Shown here: positions 18,106 through 26,900 of the stretch, piece after piece
How the letters are laid out: every line of letters begins with the position of its first letter
Position numbering within the stretch: the stretch's first letter is position 1
Source of the DNA: a bacterium 1xD8-48
GTDB lineage: Bacteria > Bacillota > Clostridia > Lachnospirales > Lachnospiraceae
Length of the DNA stretch: 64,000 nucleotides
Assembly: GCA_009917455.1 (NCBI GenBank)
Contig: QZDS01000007.1
Span: 62,001-126,000 of the forward strand
Reading direction: 5' to 3'
Notes under the pieces: model-generated
What the model was told of the DNA's origin: nothing
Seen by the model: the letters and a program-made list of their open reading frames with translations, nothing else
The model's database searches: none
Position numbers and translations under genes: made by a program

Positions 18106-19512
18106 TCACTTACTTTCTAATTTTTTACTTACTTCTTCAAGCTGTTCGATTAACTCACCGTCCGTGATTACCGTCACCCGCCCGTCCTCATACTGCCTGT
18201 CCACCCATTTTTTGATTTCAGCAACCACAGGGCTGGTCTTGTCAAGCTGCTTTTCTCCGGTCAGCTTAAAATAAGTATTAATCCAATGGGCAATTCCGGC
18301 AAGTCCCGAGGTATTGGATACGGCGCACAGCACCGGCCTGTTTAAAAACTTGTCCGTATCAAAAATATTATAGATTTCCTCATTTTTGAGAAGCCCGTCC
18401 GCATGAATGCCGGCTCTTGTAACATTGAAATTTTTTCCGGCAAAAGGCGTCCTCTCCGGGATATGGTACCCGATTTCTTTTTCGTAATACTCTGCAAGCT
18501 CGGTGATGACGGTAGTATCCATGCCGTTCAAATCCCCCTTAAGCTGCGCATACTCAAATACCATTGCCTCCAACGGCGTATTGCCGGTGCGCTCCCCGAT
18601 ACCAAATAAAGAAGTATTCACACCGCAGCAGCCATACAGCCATGCCGTGGTAGAGTTCACCACCGCCTTATAAAAATCATTATGTCCGTGCCATTCAATC
18701 ATTTCATGGGGTACTCCGGCATGGGTATGCAGGGCATAGATAATTCCCTGAACGCTTCTGGGAATAACCGCTCCCGGATAATTAACGCCGTATCCCATAG
18801 TATCGCAGGCCCTTACCTTAATCGGAATCCCATACTCCTCCGTCAGCTTCATCAGCTCCAGGCAAAACGGAACCACATAGCCGTAAATGTCCGCCCTTGT
18901 AATATCCTCAAGATGGCACCTTACGCTGATTCCCTCCTCAAGACACTCCTTCACCACGCTCAGATAATGCTCCATAGCCTGCCGCCTGGTCATTTTCAGC
19001 TTTAAAAAAATATGGTAATCGGAGCAGCTCACCAGAATTCCCGTCTCCTTCATGCCAATTTCTTTGACAAGCTTAAAATCCTCCTTGCTGGCGCGTATCC
19101 AGCTTGTGACCTCCGGAAACTGATAGCCCTTTTCCATACACTTGTAGACGGCGTCCCTGTCCTTTTTACTGTACAGAAAAAATTCACTGGCACGAATCAT
19201 GCCGTTGGGACCTCCCAGACGGTGGAGATAATCATATATCGTCACAATCTGCTCCGTCGTATAAGGAGCCCGCGACTGCTGGCCGTCCCGGAAAGTTGTA
19301 TCGGTTATCCAGATATCTCTGGGCATATTATGCGGTACAATCCTGTCGTTAAAAGGAATCTTTGGTACTTCAGAATACGGGAACATATTTCTGAACACAT
19401 TGGGCTTTTTCACATCGTCCAATATATACATATGTTCTTCAATTTCCAGCAGGTTATTTTTCGTGTTCAACGCCACCGGCCTGTCCATAAAAAATCTGTT
19501 TTCTTCAGCCAT
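18106..19512 (-). CDS. (Re)-citrate synthase (HMGL-like, isopropylmalate/homocitrate synthase relative)
   Basis: Probable condensation of acetyl-CoA and oxaloacetate to citrate by a TIM-barrel enzyme of the HMGL-like family. The 468 residues contain the catalytic start DTTFRDGQQSRAPYT, ACDTMGYGVN, the metal-site segment IEWHGHNDFYKAVVN, and GIGERTGNTPLEAMV. There is no LeuA regulatory domain, so leucine synthesis is less likely. C. kluyveri Re-citrate synthase belongs to this lineage. Cotranscription with icd supports citrate rather than homocitrate or isopropylmalate synthesis. The ATG at 19512 has GGAGGG upstream and gives MAEENRFFMDRP. The longer reading from 19581 would run across the promoter. 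Confidence 0.85.
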   Translation of the reverse strand: MAEENRFFMDRPVALNTKNNLLEIEEHMYILDDVKKPNVFRNMFPYSEVPKIPFNDRIVPHNMPRDIWITDTTFRDGQQSRAPYTTEQIVTIYDYLHRLGGPNGMIRASEFFLYSKKDRDAVYKCMEKGYQFPEVTSWIRASKEDFKLVKEIGMKETGILVSCSDYHIFLKLKMTRRQAMEHYLSVVKECLEEGISVRCHLEDITRADIYGYVVPFCLELMKLTEEYGIPIKVRACDTMGYGVNYPGAVIPRSVQGIIYALHTHAGVPHEMIEWHGHNDFYKAVVNSTTAWLYGCCGVNTSLFGIGERTGNTPLEAMVFEYAQLKGDLNGMDTTVITELAEYYEKEIGYHIPERTPFAGKNFNVTRAGIHADGLLKNEEIYNIFDTDKFLNRPVLCAVSNTSGLAGIAHWINTYFKLTGEKQLDKTSPVVAEIKKWVDRQYEDGRVTVITDGELIEQLEEVSKKLESK

Positions 19513-19552
19513 CACCTTGCCCTCCGCTTTCTTTAGTCTGAAACCATGTATA

Positions 19553-19564
19553 ATTGTATACAAT
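19553..19564. promoter_or_regulatory. GntR-type operator
   Basis: The perfect 12-bp palindrome ATTGTATACAAT overlaps the -10 box of the operon promoter. It fits the FadR/FCD operator pattern and is probably bound by the GntR protein encoded at 17415-18098. Confidence 0.7.
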
Positions 19565-19581
19565 GCTCCGGCTTCTGTCAA
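19553..19581 (-). promoter_or_regulatory. Sigma-A promoter of Re-citrate synthase operon
   Basis: On the minus strand TTGACA (19576-19581), a 17-nt spacer and TACAAT (19553-19558) give a near-consensus promoter about 40 nt upstream of the ATG at 19512. Confidence 0.8.
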
Positions 19582-19620
19582 TTACTTAGAGGAAGTAAAT
19601 TTATTATTTCTGTGGGCAAC

Positions 19621-19669
19621 AAGCCCTGCGGCATGCTTGTATGCACATTTGGCAACTGCCGCAGGGCTT
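19621..19669 (-). terminator. Hairpin downstream of S8 peptidase gene
   Basis: 13-bp perfect stem (19621-19633 with 19657-19669) and a 23-nt loop, 19 nt after the peptidase stop and just ahead of the Re-citrate synthase promoter. There is no strong T-run, so it is a probable but weak terminator. Confidence 0.5.
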
Positions 19670-19687
19670 ATAATTCTTTTGGGGTAT

Positions 19688-20599
19688 TTATCTGAGCAGC
19701 TTATCAATCTGAATCATTCCCCACCCCTGCTTATTCCAGGGCTCGTTTAAATCTCTGGATGTATATAGAAGCTTTTGCTTTGCCTGATTATTGGTATAAA
19801 AGGGACATTTTTGAAGAAGCAAAGCCAGGCCGCCTGAAATAACAGGAGTTGCCATGGAAGTGCCGCTCTTGGCAATGTAAGCGTTTCGGTAGTAACGTCC
19901 TCTCCGGCTGATTCCGGCATTGCAGGATACGATGTCCGTACCGGGCGCCACCACATCCGGCTTTTTCATGGCATAAGGGCTTGGTCCTCTGCTGGAATAA
20001 TCCTCACACAAATGCCCCCTGTTCCCAAAATACCCGCCTTCGTGACACCCCACCGTAATCACCTGCTTTCGTGCGCCGAGAGGCGAAATTGTCATAGGGT
20101 CGGGTCCCATATTTCCGGCGGCGCACACCACAATAAGCCCCCTCTCCCACGCCTCGTCCACCAGCTTTACCAGCTTTTCCATACGTCCTTTGTCTGTATG
20201 CTCATCCATCCCGATGGAAATGTTCAAAATTCTGATATCATATCTCTTTATATTATCAAGAATCCACTCCATTCCCTCCGCCATGCTCTCGATATTTCCG
20301 TCCCCTCTGTAGTCCAGCACTTTCCCGACTACCAATTTGCTGAAAGGGGCTATTCCTCTGTATTTACCGTTAGATACCCGCCCACTGCCGCACAGACAGC
20401 CCGCTACATGGGTTCCGTGCCCGCTGTCGTCATACATATTCTGTTTATTATTGATAAAATCCCTGAAAGCAATAATTCTATTATCAAAATCAGGGTGGAA
20501 AGCCACCCCGGTATCCAGCATCGCTATGGTTACGCCTTTGCTTCCACAGGAAAAACTAAGCTCATCGCTGCATCCAACCTGCCATCTTACCCGAAGCAT
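19688..20599 (-). CDS. Intracellular subtilisin-like serine peptidase (S8)
   Basis: 303 residues comprising essentially only the catalytic domain. The Asp is in AMLDTGVAFHPDF (Asp29), the His in DSGHGTHVAGC (His61) and the Ser in SGTSMATPVISG (near residue 247). The oxyanion Asn is in AAGNMGP. There is no signal peptide or prodomain, which fits the cytosolic ISP-like group. The N-terminus is short. Its only SD-like element, GGGAG 5 nt before the ATG, lies inside the 3' arm of the terminator-like hairpin at 20606-20637, so translation could depend on whether that hairpin forms. The family is certain. The physiological target is unknown. Confidence 0.92.
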   Translation of the reverse strand: MLRVRWQVGCSDELSFSCGSKGVTIAMLDTGVAFHPDFDNRIIAFRDFINNKQNMYDDSGHGTHVAGCLCGSGRVSNGKYRGIAPFSKLVVGKVLDYRGDGNIESMAEGMEWILDNIKRYDIRILNISIGMDEHTDKGRMEKLVKLVDEAWERGLIVVCAAGNMGPDPMTISPLGARKQVITVGCHEGGYFGNRGHLCEDYSSRGPSPYAMKKPDVVAPGTDIVSCNAGISRRGRYYRNAYIAKSGTSMATPVISGGLALLLQKCPFYTNNQAKQKLLYTSRDLNEPWNKQGWGMIQIDKLLR

Positions 20600-20605
20600 A
20601 AAAAA

Positions 20606-20637
20606 CTCCCGGCTTTTTTATTATAATATGCCGGGAG
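20606..20637 (-). terminator. Terminator-like hairpin overlapping the S8 ribosome binding site
   Basis: On the minus strand CTCCCGGC (20630-20637) and GCCGGGAG (20606-20613) enclose a 16-nt AT-rich loop and run into TTTTT, then directly into the ATG of the S8 peptidase. It can end the antitoxin transcript and also hides the GGGAG that would serve the peptidase. Confidence 0.65.
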
Positions 20638-20681
20638 AGGTGAACAGTTCGCTTTATATAAAGCCAGTCACAAAACAATTC

Positions 20682-20861
20682 CTATGCTTTTTTCTTACGA
20701 TTTCTCTGTACAACTGCACTTCTAAACGCCTTCATCATAGCTGGTGATAATTCCTCACAATCCTCGTCAAAATTAATAGGACTTTTTTTCGCCTCTTCAA
20801 CTTCCTTAAGCTGTTCTTCCGTAGGTCTTTGTCCACTTTCAATAACTAATGTTCTGGTCAT
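20682..20861 (-). CDS. BrnA-like antitoxin
   Basis: 59 residues starting MTRTLVIESGQRPTEEQLKE and ending FRSAVVQRNRKKKA. The segment PINFDEDCEELSPAMMKAF resembles the C-terminal half of BrnA-type antitoxins. A longer reading from 20891 is possible, but AAGGGAG 7 nt before the ATG at 20861 decides the start. It overlaps the end of the BrnT-like ORF by 23 nt in another frame, the usual toxin-antitoxin coupling. Since the toxin looks internally deleted, this may be an antitoxin left without target. Confidence 0.6.
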   Translation of the reverse strand: MTRTLVIESGQRPTEEQLKEVEEAKKSPINFDEDCEELSPAMMKAFRSAVVQRNRKKKA

Positions 20862-20994
20862 AATAAAGCTCCCTTTCTGCATTTGTTGCAAGCCTGGCTG
20901 AAATTAATCGAATCGTTTCTTTTCGTTCTGTAAATACTACAAACAATACATCTCCGACTTTAATATTTTTATCTTCGTCCCACTCAAATTTCAT
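20839..20994 (-). pseudogene. BrnT-like toxin with internal deletion
   Basis: 51-residue ORF. Residues 1-10 (MKFEWDEDKN) match the start of BrnT ribonuclease toxins, and residues 13-45 (KVGDVLFVVFTERKETIRLI, then SARLATNAERELYY) match their C-terminal half. The middle of the fold, including the usual KHGxSF-E segment and the W-x-x-IG strand (roughly 40-50 residues), is missing without a frameshift. GAAGAG precedes the ATG. The family assignment rests on recognition by eye of both ends. The short product is unlikely to be an active nuclease. Confidence 0.6.
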
Positions 20995-21067
20995 TTTTAA
21001 CTCTTCTCAATCTTTCATCCAGTTTGTTGAGCGTTACCATATATTTCCAGTATGTTTAAGATATCCT

Positions 21068-23875
21068 CTACTTTTTACCAGATACCTTTTTTCTCGGCTT
21101 TCCCTTATAAAAGAACAACGCCACTGCCCCCGCCAAAAGCCCTGCCGCAAGGAACCACTTGGGATGAATCCCATAGTCGCCGGTATCCGGCGTGTTGTCC
21201 TTATTACCTGACAGATTCGTTATGACGGCGCTGCCGTTTGTGACCACAGCCTGTGCATTCACACTGGTATAGCGGTAAATGCCGTAAGGCGAAAAATGAT
21301 TGGTGGTAAACTGAATATACTTTCCGTCGTCCATCTGGACAACTCTGTGCTCCACAGCCTCAAGCTGTCCGTCCTGGTCTAACGTGACCACATGCAGATT
21401 CTCTTCGGTAAGCCCTGCAGGCATCCTGACCTGTATGGTAATATTCTGCTTACCAAGTCTGGTAATCGGAATCGTACCGGAAGCATCATAAAGTGAAATA
21501 TCGTATGCGGAAAGCCCCACAGGACTTCTCCCACCGTAAATCTCACCGTAAGCTGTCGAAATCTTCTCTGCTGCTTCCCCGGAATCCTGAATGCGAAGAA
21601 CATAAGTGCCATCGTCACCTGAAATAGAAGCCATTTCGTTTTCGCCCTCGGGAAGCACCTGGCTCTGGATGGAAAGTATGACGCCGCTTCCCTCCTCCAT
21701 TGAAACGCCGGATTGATTATCCGCAAGCTGATTGCCGGATTCAGTGGAAACCACGCCGTCAAATCCGTAGGTTCCGGTTTCCAGAATTGTCCCGCTAAGG
21801 TCGCCGACTCCGTCAGGAACAATTGCGCTCCTGATATTATCAAAGGCATAGGTACGGTATTCCTTGTTTGCAAGCCTCTTTGCACCCTGATTCATAGTAA
21901 GCGTCGGAAGCTTTGTCCCTTTAAACACCACCGTGTCCGTTCCGTTTGAAAGCGCATAAGCGCCAAGTCCCACTTCCTCAACGGAAGCCGAAACCGTCAC
22001 TCCCGATAAAGGACAATTCATAAAAGCCCTGTCCTTGATTGTCTTAAGCTGGTTTCCACCGTTGACCGTTTTCAGATTCCGGCAGTTCATAAAGGCTTCC
22101 TCGTTAATCACTTCCACGGAATCCGGTATATTTACTGCGGTAATACCCGTATGCTCCTTAAAAACTCCCGCTCCAATCTGCTTCACATTGGCAGGAACAT
22201 TGACAACGCTGTTGCTTCCGGTATAGCCAACCAGAATCCCGTCACCCACTACCTTGAAATCTTCGCCTTCCTGAAGATTTTCAAGCCATGGAGTCTTATC
22301 AAAGGCATAGGGCGCAATATCTGTCACGGAATCTGGAATTGTCACATCACTCAGGCTGTCGCAATGGTAAAAAGCGCCATATCCGATTTGCGTAACCCCT
22401 TCCGGAATCACCACGGAGGTAAGACCTGAACGTGCAAAAGCAAATTCCCCGATTTCTGTAATCCCTTCTTCTATTTCATAGGAGGTAAGGTCGGCATCCC
22501 TGTAAAATGCCTGTGACGCTATTTTTGTATTATTTACGATTGTATATTTCGGAAAATCCTTCCCCTTCTGAGCATTATCAACCAACAGGTTTTCAATTTG
22601 CCCTGCCGCCGTATCCCCGGCGGTATCAGCGGGAATTTCGGCAGCATTTTCCATACTTCCCAGGTCAATTCTTCCCGTGCTTCCCCCTAACACCATAGGA
22701 TATCTGTTATCAATAAAGATTACCGCCCGCCCGGAAACAATACTGGACTGTCCAAGGAGCGTCTTGTTTGTTATGGTTTCTGTAATTGATTTCAGCTCCG
22801 GTGTAGGCGTAGCCTCACCCTCAGGCGCGGCGTCGGGTTCCGTTTCCCCTGAATTTTCAGCATCGGGCGTCGGTGTCGGCGTACTGGCCGGTTCCTTAAT
22901 TTCTGTATCTTCGTCGCTTTCCTCGGGAGTCTGCCCTGTCACGCTTTCCCCGTCAATCACCTGGGAATCCTGTACATCCTCATACTCCACCTCGTCCACC
23001 TCAGAGGTTTTGCGGGCAGCGGCAAATTCTGCGCCATAGGTTCCCGGCGTGGCCTCGAATTCCACATTCGGGCAGCCGTCAAAAGCGCTGTCGCTAATCT
23101 GCCCCATGGAATCAGGAAGCTTTACTTTCGCCAGATTTACACAATCCTCAAACGCCTTTGCCCCGATTCCCCGTATTGTCAGGGGAATTTCCACTTCCTT
23201 CAAATTCTGACAGTTGGAAAAGGCATACGCCGGAACCTCATAGAGACCGCTTCCAAGACTCACCTTTTCCAGATAAGGATTTCCCCAAAAAGCATATGCC
23301 ATAATTTCCGTTACCGTACTCGGAAGTGTATAGGCTCCCTTTTCACAGGCCGGCATAAGTGCATATACTTTTGTTTCATCACTGTTATATAAAACTCCGT
23401 TGGAATAATGAAGATAATTGTTATCCTCCGAAACGGACAGACTCGCAAGCTGACTGCTTCCGGCAAACACACCGCTCCCCAGCTTCTTCACCTTTGCGCC
23501 AAGAGAAACATTCACAAGCTCCCTGTCATTACTGAAAGCGGCGGTTTCAATTTCCTCAACCTCATCACCGACCGTGATTGTCCTCAGATTATCACATTCC
23601 GCAAAAGCCCGGTATCCGACGGATTCGACCTGATTTCCAATATCTACTTTAATGATATTATCGTTTCCGGCAAAAGCCTCTTCGCCGATGCTTTTTACTC
23701 CAACAGGAACAGACACGTTTTCATCCGTGCCTGTATATCTGACTAACTTATTTCCATCCATCTCAAAATCAGATGCAATTGCAACCGCTTCCACATCTGA
23801 TACAGGTACCTGGGTGACTGCTATTGCCGTAAGCAACAGCAGCGCACTCAGGGATTTTGCAATTTTTCTGTTCAT
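21068..23875 (-). CDS. BspA-like LRR cell-surface protein with sorting signal
   Basis: 935-residue secreted protein. The signal peptide is at 1-30 (SLSALLLLTAIAVTQVPVSD). There are two blocks of BspA/TpLRR (LRR_5) repeats, about residues 58-260 and 450-620. Repeat units include VGVKSIGEEAFAGNDNIIKV and IPDSVTDIAPYAFDKTP. A Glu/Pro/Thr-rich linker with TPTPTP (about 290-360) separates them. A beta-rich C-terminal region follows. The end is TPDTGDYGIHPKWFL, a hydrophobic stretch and a Lys/Arg tail, i.e. a sortase signal. BspA-type LRRs are typical host- or glycoprotein-binding surface modules. It lies 48 bp after the larger LRR gene and shares its C-terminal layout, so both are likely substrates of the sortase at 29163-30455. 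Confidence 0.88.
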   Translation of the reverse strand: MNRKIAKSLSALLLLTAIAVTQVPVSDVEAVAIASDFEMDGNKLVRYTGTDENVSVPVGVKSIGEEAFAGNDNIIKVDIGNQVESVGYRAFAECDNLRTITVGDEVEEIETAAFSNDRELVNVSLGAKVKKLGSGVFAGSSQLASLSVSEDNNYLHYSNGVLYNSDETKVYALMPACEKGAYTLPSTVTEIMAYAFWGNPYLEKVSLGSGLYEVPAYAFSNCQNLKEVEIPLTIRGIGAKAFEDCVNLAKVKLPDSMGQISDSAFDGCPNVEFEATPGTYGAEFAAARKTSEVDEVEYEDVQDSQVIDGESVTGQTPEESDEDTEIKEPASTPTPTPDAENSGETEPDAAPEGEATPTPELKSITETITNKTLLGQSSIVSGRAVIFIDNRYPMVLGGSTGRIDLGSMENAAEIPADTAGDTAAGQIENLLVDNAQKGKDFPKYTIVNNTKIASQAFYRDADLTSYEIEEGITEIGEFAFARSGLTSVVIPEGVTQIGYGAFYHCDSLSDVTIPDSVTDIAPYAFDKTPWLENLQEGEDFKVVGDGILVGYTGSNSVVNVPANVKQIGAGVFKEHTGITAVNIPDSVEVINEEAFMNCRNLKTVNGGNQLKTIKDRAFMNCPLSGVTVSASVEEVGLGAYALSNGTDTVVFKGTKLPTLTMNQGAKRLANKEYRTYAFDNIRSAIVPDGVGDLSGTILETGTYGFDGVVSTESGNQLADNQSGVSMEEGSGVILSIQSQVLPEGENEMASISGDDGTYVLRIQDSGEAAEKISTAYGEIYGGRSPVGLSAYDISLYDASGTIPITRLGKQNITIQVRMPAGLTEENLHVVTLDQDGQLEAVEHRVVQMDDGKYIQFTTNHFSPYGIYRYTSVNAQAVVTNGSAVITNLSGNKDNTPDTGDYGIHPKWFLAAGLLAGAVALFFYKGKPRKKVSGKK

Positions 23876-23923
23876 AGGGACTCCTATGCCAAGAGCATAG
23901 CCGCTACAGCTATGCTCTCAGAC

Positions 23924-26900
23924 CTATGCTGCCTTAGTTTTCACTACAACCTTGTCACGCTTAAAGAAGAGCACTAATGAAATACATGCCATTCCTATCG
24001 CCAGGAACCACTTGGGATGAATCGGGTCGCCGGTCTTTGGCGTTGAGTCTATGGTCGCTTCCGTCAGATTTGCAGTATCCACATATATTACATAAGGCGA
24101 GAAATGCGTAGCCGTAAAGTTAATACAGGGCACACCGCCTACCGTGGTAAATCTGGCGTTCAAATCCTCCAGCGCTCCGCCCGAAATCGCCGCCATCTTG
24201 TTATTGCCCGCATACTGGATTAATTCATCCGGCAAAGGCAATGTCAGATTAACGGAAATTCCCGATGTATCCGCAATCTTCGTTCTACCCGTAGAATCAT
24301 ATAAGCTGATATCCATAGGGAAGTACTTAATTCTGCTTAAATCTCCAAATCTTGCCTGCAAAGCGGAAGTTGCCGCATCAGTCGCCGCCTGGTCTTCCGA
24401 AACCTTTACAACAAAGTTATCGGTTGCTCCGGTTACCGTAGCTCCGGCCACATTTGTATTGGAAATGCCCGGTTTGGACACTTCTACCGTACTTCCGTTA
24501 TTCACGGTTCCTGTAGAAGAACCGCCTCCTCCGCCTGAACCGCCGCTTGAGTTTGTAGCCGCGTTTCCGGCTCCGCCTGTCTTATAGGTAGCCGTAATCG
24601 CCACATTCGCTGCAGGCATGGTAAAGGTTGTGGAAGTTGCCGTGGCATCCGCAAAACCGACTCCGGCCGTGGATGAGGTCCACTTGTCAAATACCTGGCC
24701 TACGCCCATGGCATAGGCGTTGATTGCCACAACCGCTCCCGCAGGATAACTTCCGGTTCCGCTTCCGCCTGATACGGTTACGGTGTACTTGGGAACATCC
24801 TTACCATCGGCAGGGGTTGCTGTGGGCGTTGCGCTATTCTTAGGTGATGAACTGCTGTTGGCGTTGTTGTTATTGCCATTATTGCCGTTGCCGCCGCTGG
24901 GGTTAGGATTGTTGCCGTTGCCATTACCGCCACTGGGGTTCGGGCCTGCGTTGCCGCCTCCTCCCTGCTGATAGGTTGCTACTACTGTTCTGTCCTCTGT
25001 CACCTTGGTAAGATAAGCCGCAGGCATCCAGCCTGTGAATGTGTAACCGTCTCTTACAGGTGCCTGTATATTAGGAGCATCTTCCTCATGTGCAACTGTA
25101 TAGGTAGTCAGCACTGTTCCGTCATAAGCGCAATAAGTCACCTTATGTAAGGTTCCGTCATTTTTAATATACTCTGCCCGGCAAATTGTATCTCCAGTTA
25201 TATTGGTTGGCGCCGGATTCCAGCCTTGGAACATGTAGCCTTCATGCTGAGGAATCAAATCCTCTGAAGGAGGTATCGCGTTCTGTCCACGCTTAACTTT
25301 CTGCGATTCTCCTATCTGCTCATTTGTAAAACTGTCCACGAAAGTTACTGTGTAATCAGGAGAGCCATAGATTGCATAGACCTCTGTATCTTTCTGTATA
25401 TTCTCATAATTCGTCCAACCAATAAATGAAAGAGATTCATCATTACATGTTAATCCCTCACTGCTGGGTGGGATTGCCGAAGCACCTGCTTTTACTTTCT
25501 GTGTCCCCTCTGGAATCAGTACTGCGTTAGTATCATAAGGAAAATCCGGACGATTATAAAAAGTCACTGTATACTCAATAGATAATCCTTTATCCGTTGA
25601 AATTATATACTCATAATCTTTCGCATACACATCAGGAACAGAATCCGGCGACTGAATACATATAAAATAAACTTCTCCATCCTCACTTGCCGGCTCAAAA
25701 GCATCCGGTGTTATTACTGCAAGTTCTGCTTTTCCAAAATTCACCTCAAAACGATTAGATTGATTATCGACAAATGCATCTTTTTCTATTCTCTTCAATG
25801 TATCCGGCAAAATAATACTGTTCAAGTTCATTTCCTTGAAACAGCCTTCCGGGATTTCCCGTACAGAAGTTGTTGCCATATTAATGGATGCTATTGAATC
25901 ACATTCAGCAAAAGCTTCAGGTTTTACAGATGCTACCCCTGAAAGTTCATCAGGTCCTACATTATAAGATGTTCCACTGCTCGCCTTGCCTCTGTTTTCC
26001 AGACACTCAACAATTTCAAGCCCTCCGCCTGTTGTGCGATATAAAATACTTTCGCCATACCTGAACTGACCACCTTCAAGACAATTTATCTGTGCAGGCC
26101 CTCCACATCCCTTAAACGGACGTTTCCCTGTATCCTGAAGATTTGTTCCAAGTGTTACAGTTTCTAATCCCGTGCAATCCTCAAATGCATAATCGCCAAG
26201 GAAATTACTGCCAATCACATCCGCCGATTTCAAACCGGTACACTCCTTAAAGGTATAAGGCTCTACTTCATTGACACCATTTAACAATATAGTCTTAATA
26301 TTAGTGTCCGGTATTATTTCATCATCTGTACTCAACTGAGAATTTGTGTCCAGACCGGTGTATTTTCCGTCCTCAAGAATAGCTTTATACCACTCCTTTG
26401 ACCACGTCCCATCATCCTGCTTTTCCCGACAATAATATTCAAACGTCCCATCATCCATTTTGGTTATCTTTGTTAAAATCGGATAGCTCTGACTGGTATC
26501 CGCCTTATCATAAAGATATGTATATCCCGAAAAAAGTCCCGGCTCAACACTATCAACACTGGCCGGAATTACCAGATTAGTTGCTGCATTCAAAAAAGCA
26601 GATTCATTTGGAGTCAACGATACGCTTTCCCCTGCCAGACTTTTTGCAACATTCAAAACCATGTTCGCAGTCTCTTCATCAACATCATCACCAACTGCTT
26701 TTATCGGATAATTCTCCTTTACCCACTCCTCTGCCCAAGTTTCATCATATGAGTTTGCGCCATTTAACAATCTGGGATATCCCACAAGCTGTGCTTCACC
26801 ATCATTATACCTCACCTGAAGAAGTGTGGGCCAGTCACTGTTGCAGGTAATCCAGATATCCTCTGTATTATCATTATTTATCTTGCTTGTTCCATTCATA

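Noticed and set aside
19513..19581. Longer N-terminus for the Re-citrate synthase from 19581
   Set aside because: It would translate through the promoter and operator; ATG at 19512 has GGAGGG upstream.
20995..21060. Short minus-strand frame (18 codons, ATG near 21039) ahead of the BrnT remnant
   Set aside because: Too short, with no clear SD and no recognisable family; it could be another toxin-antitoxin scrap but is not supported.
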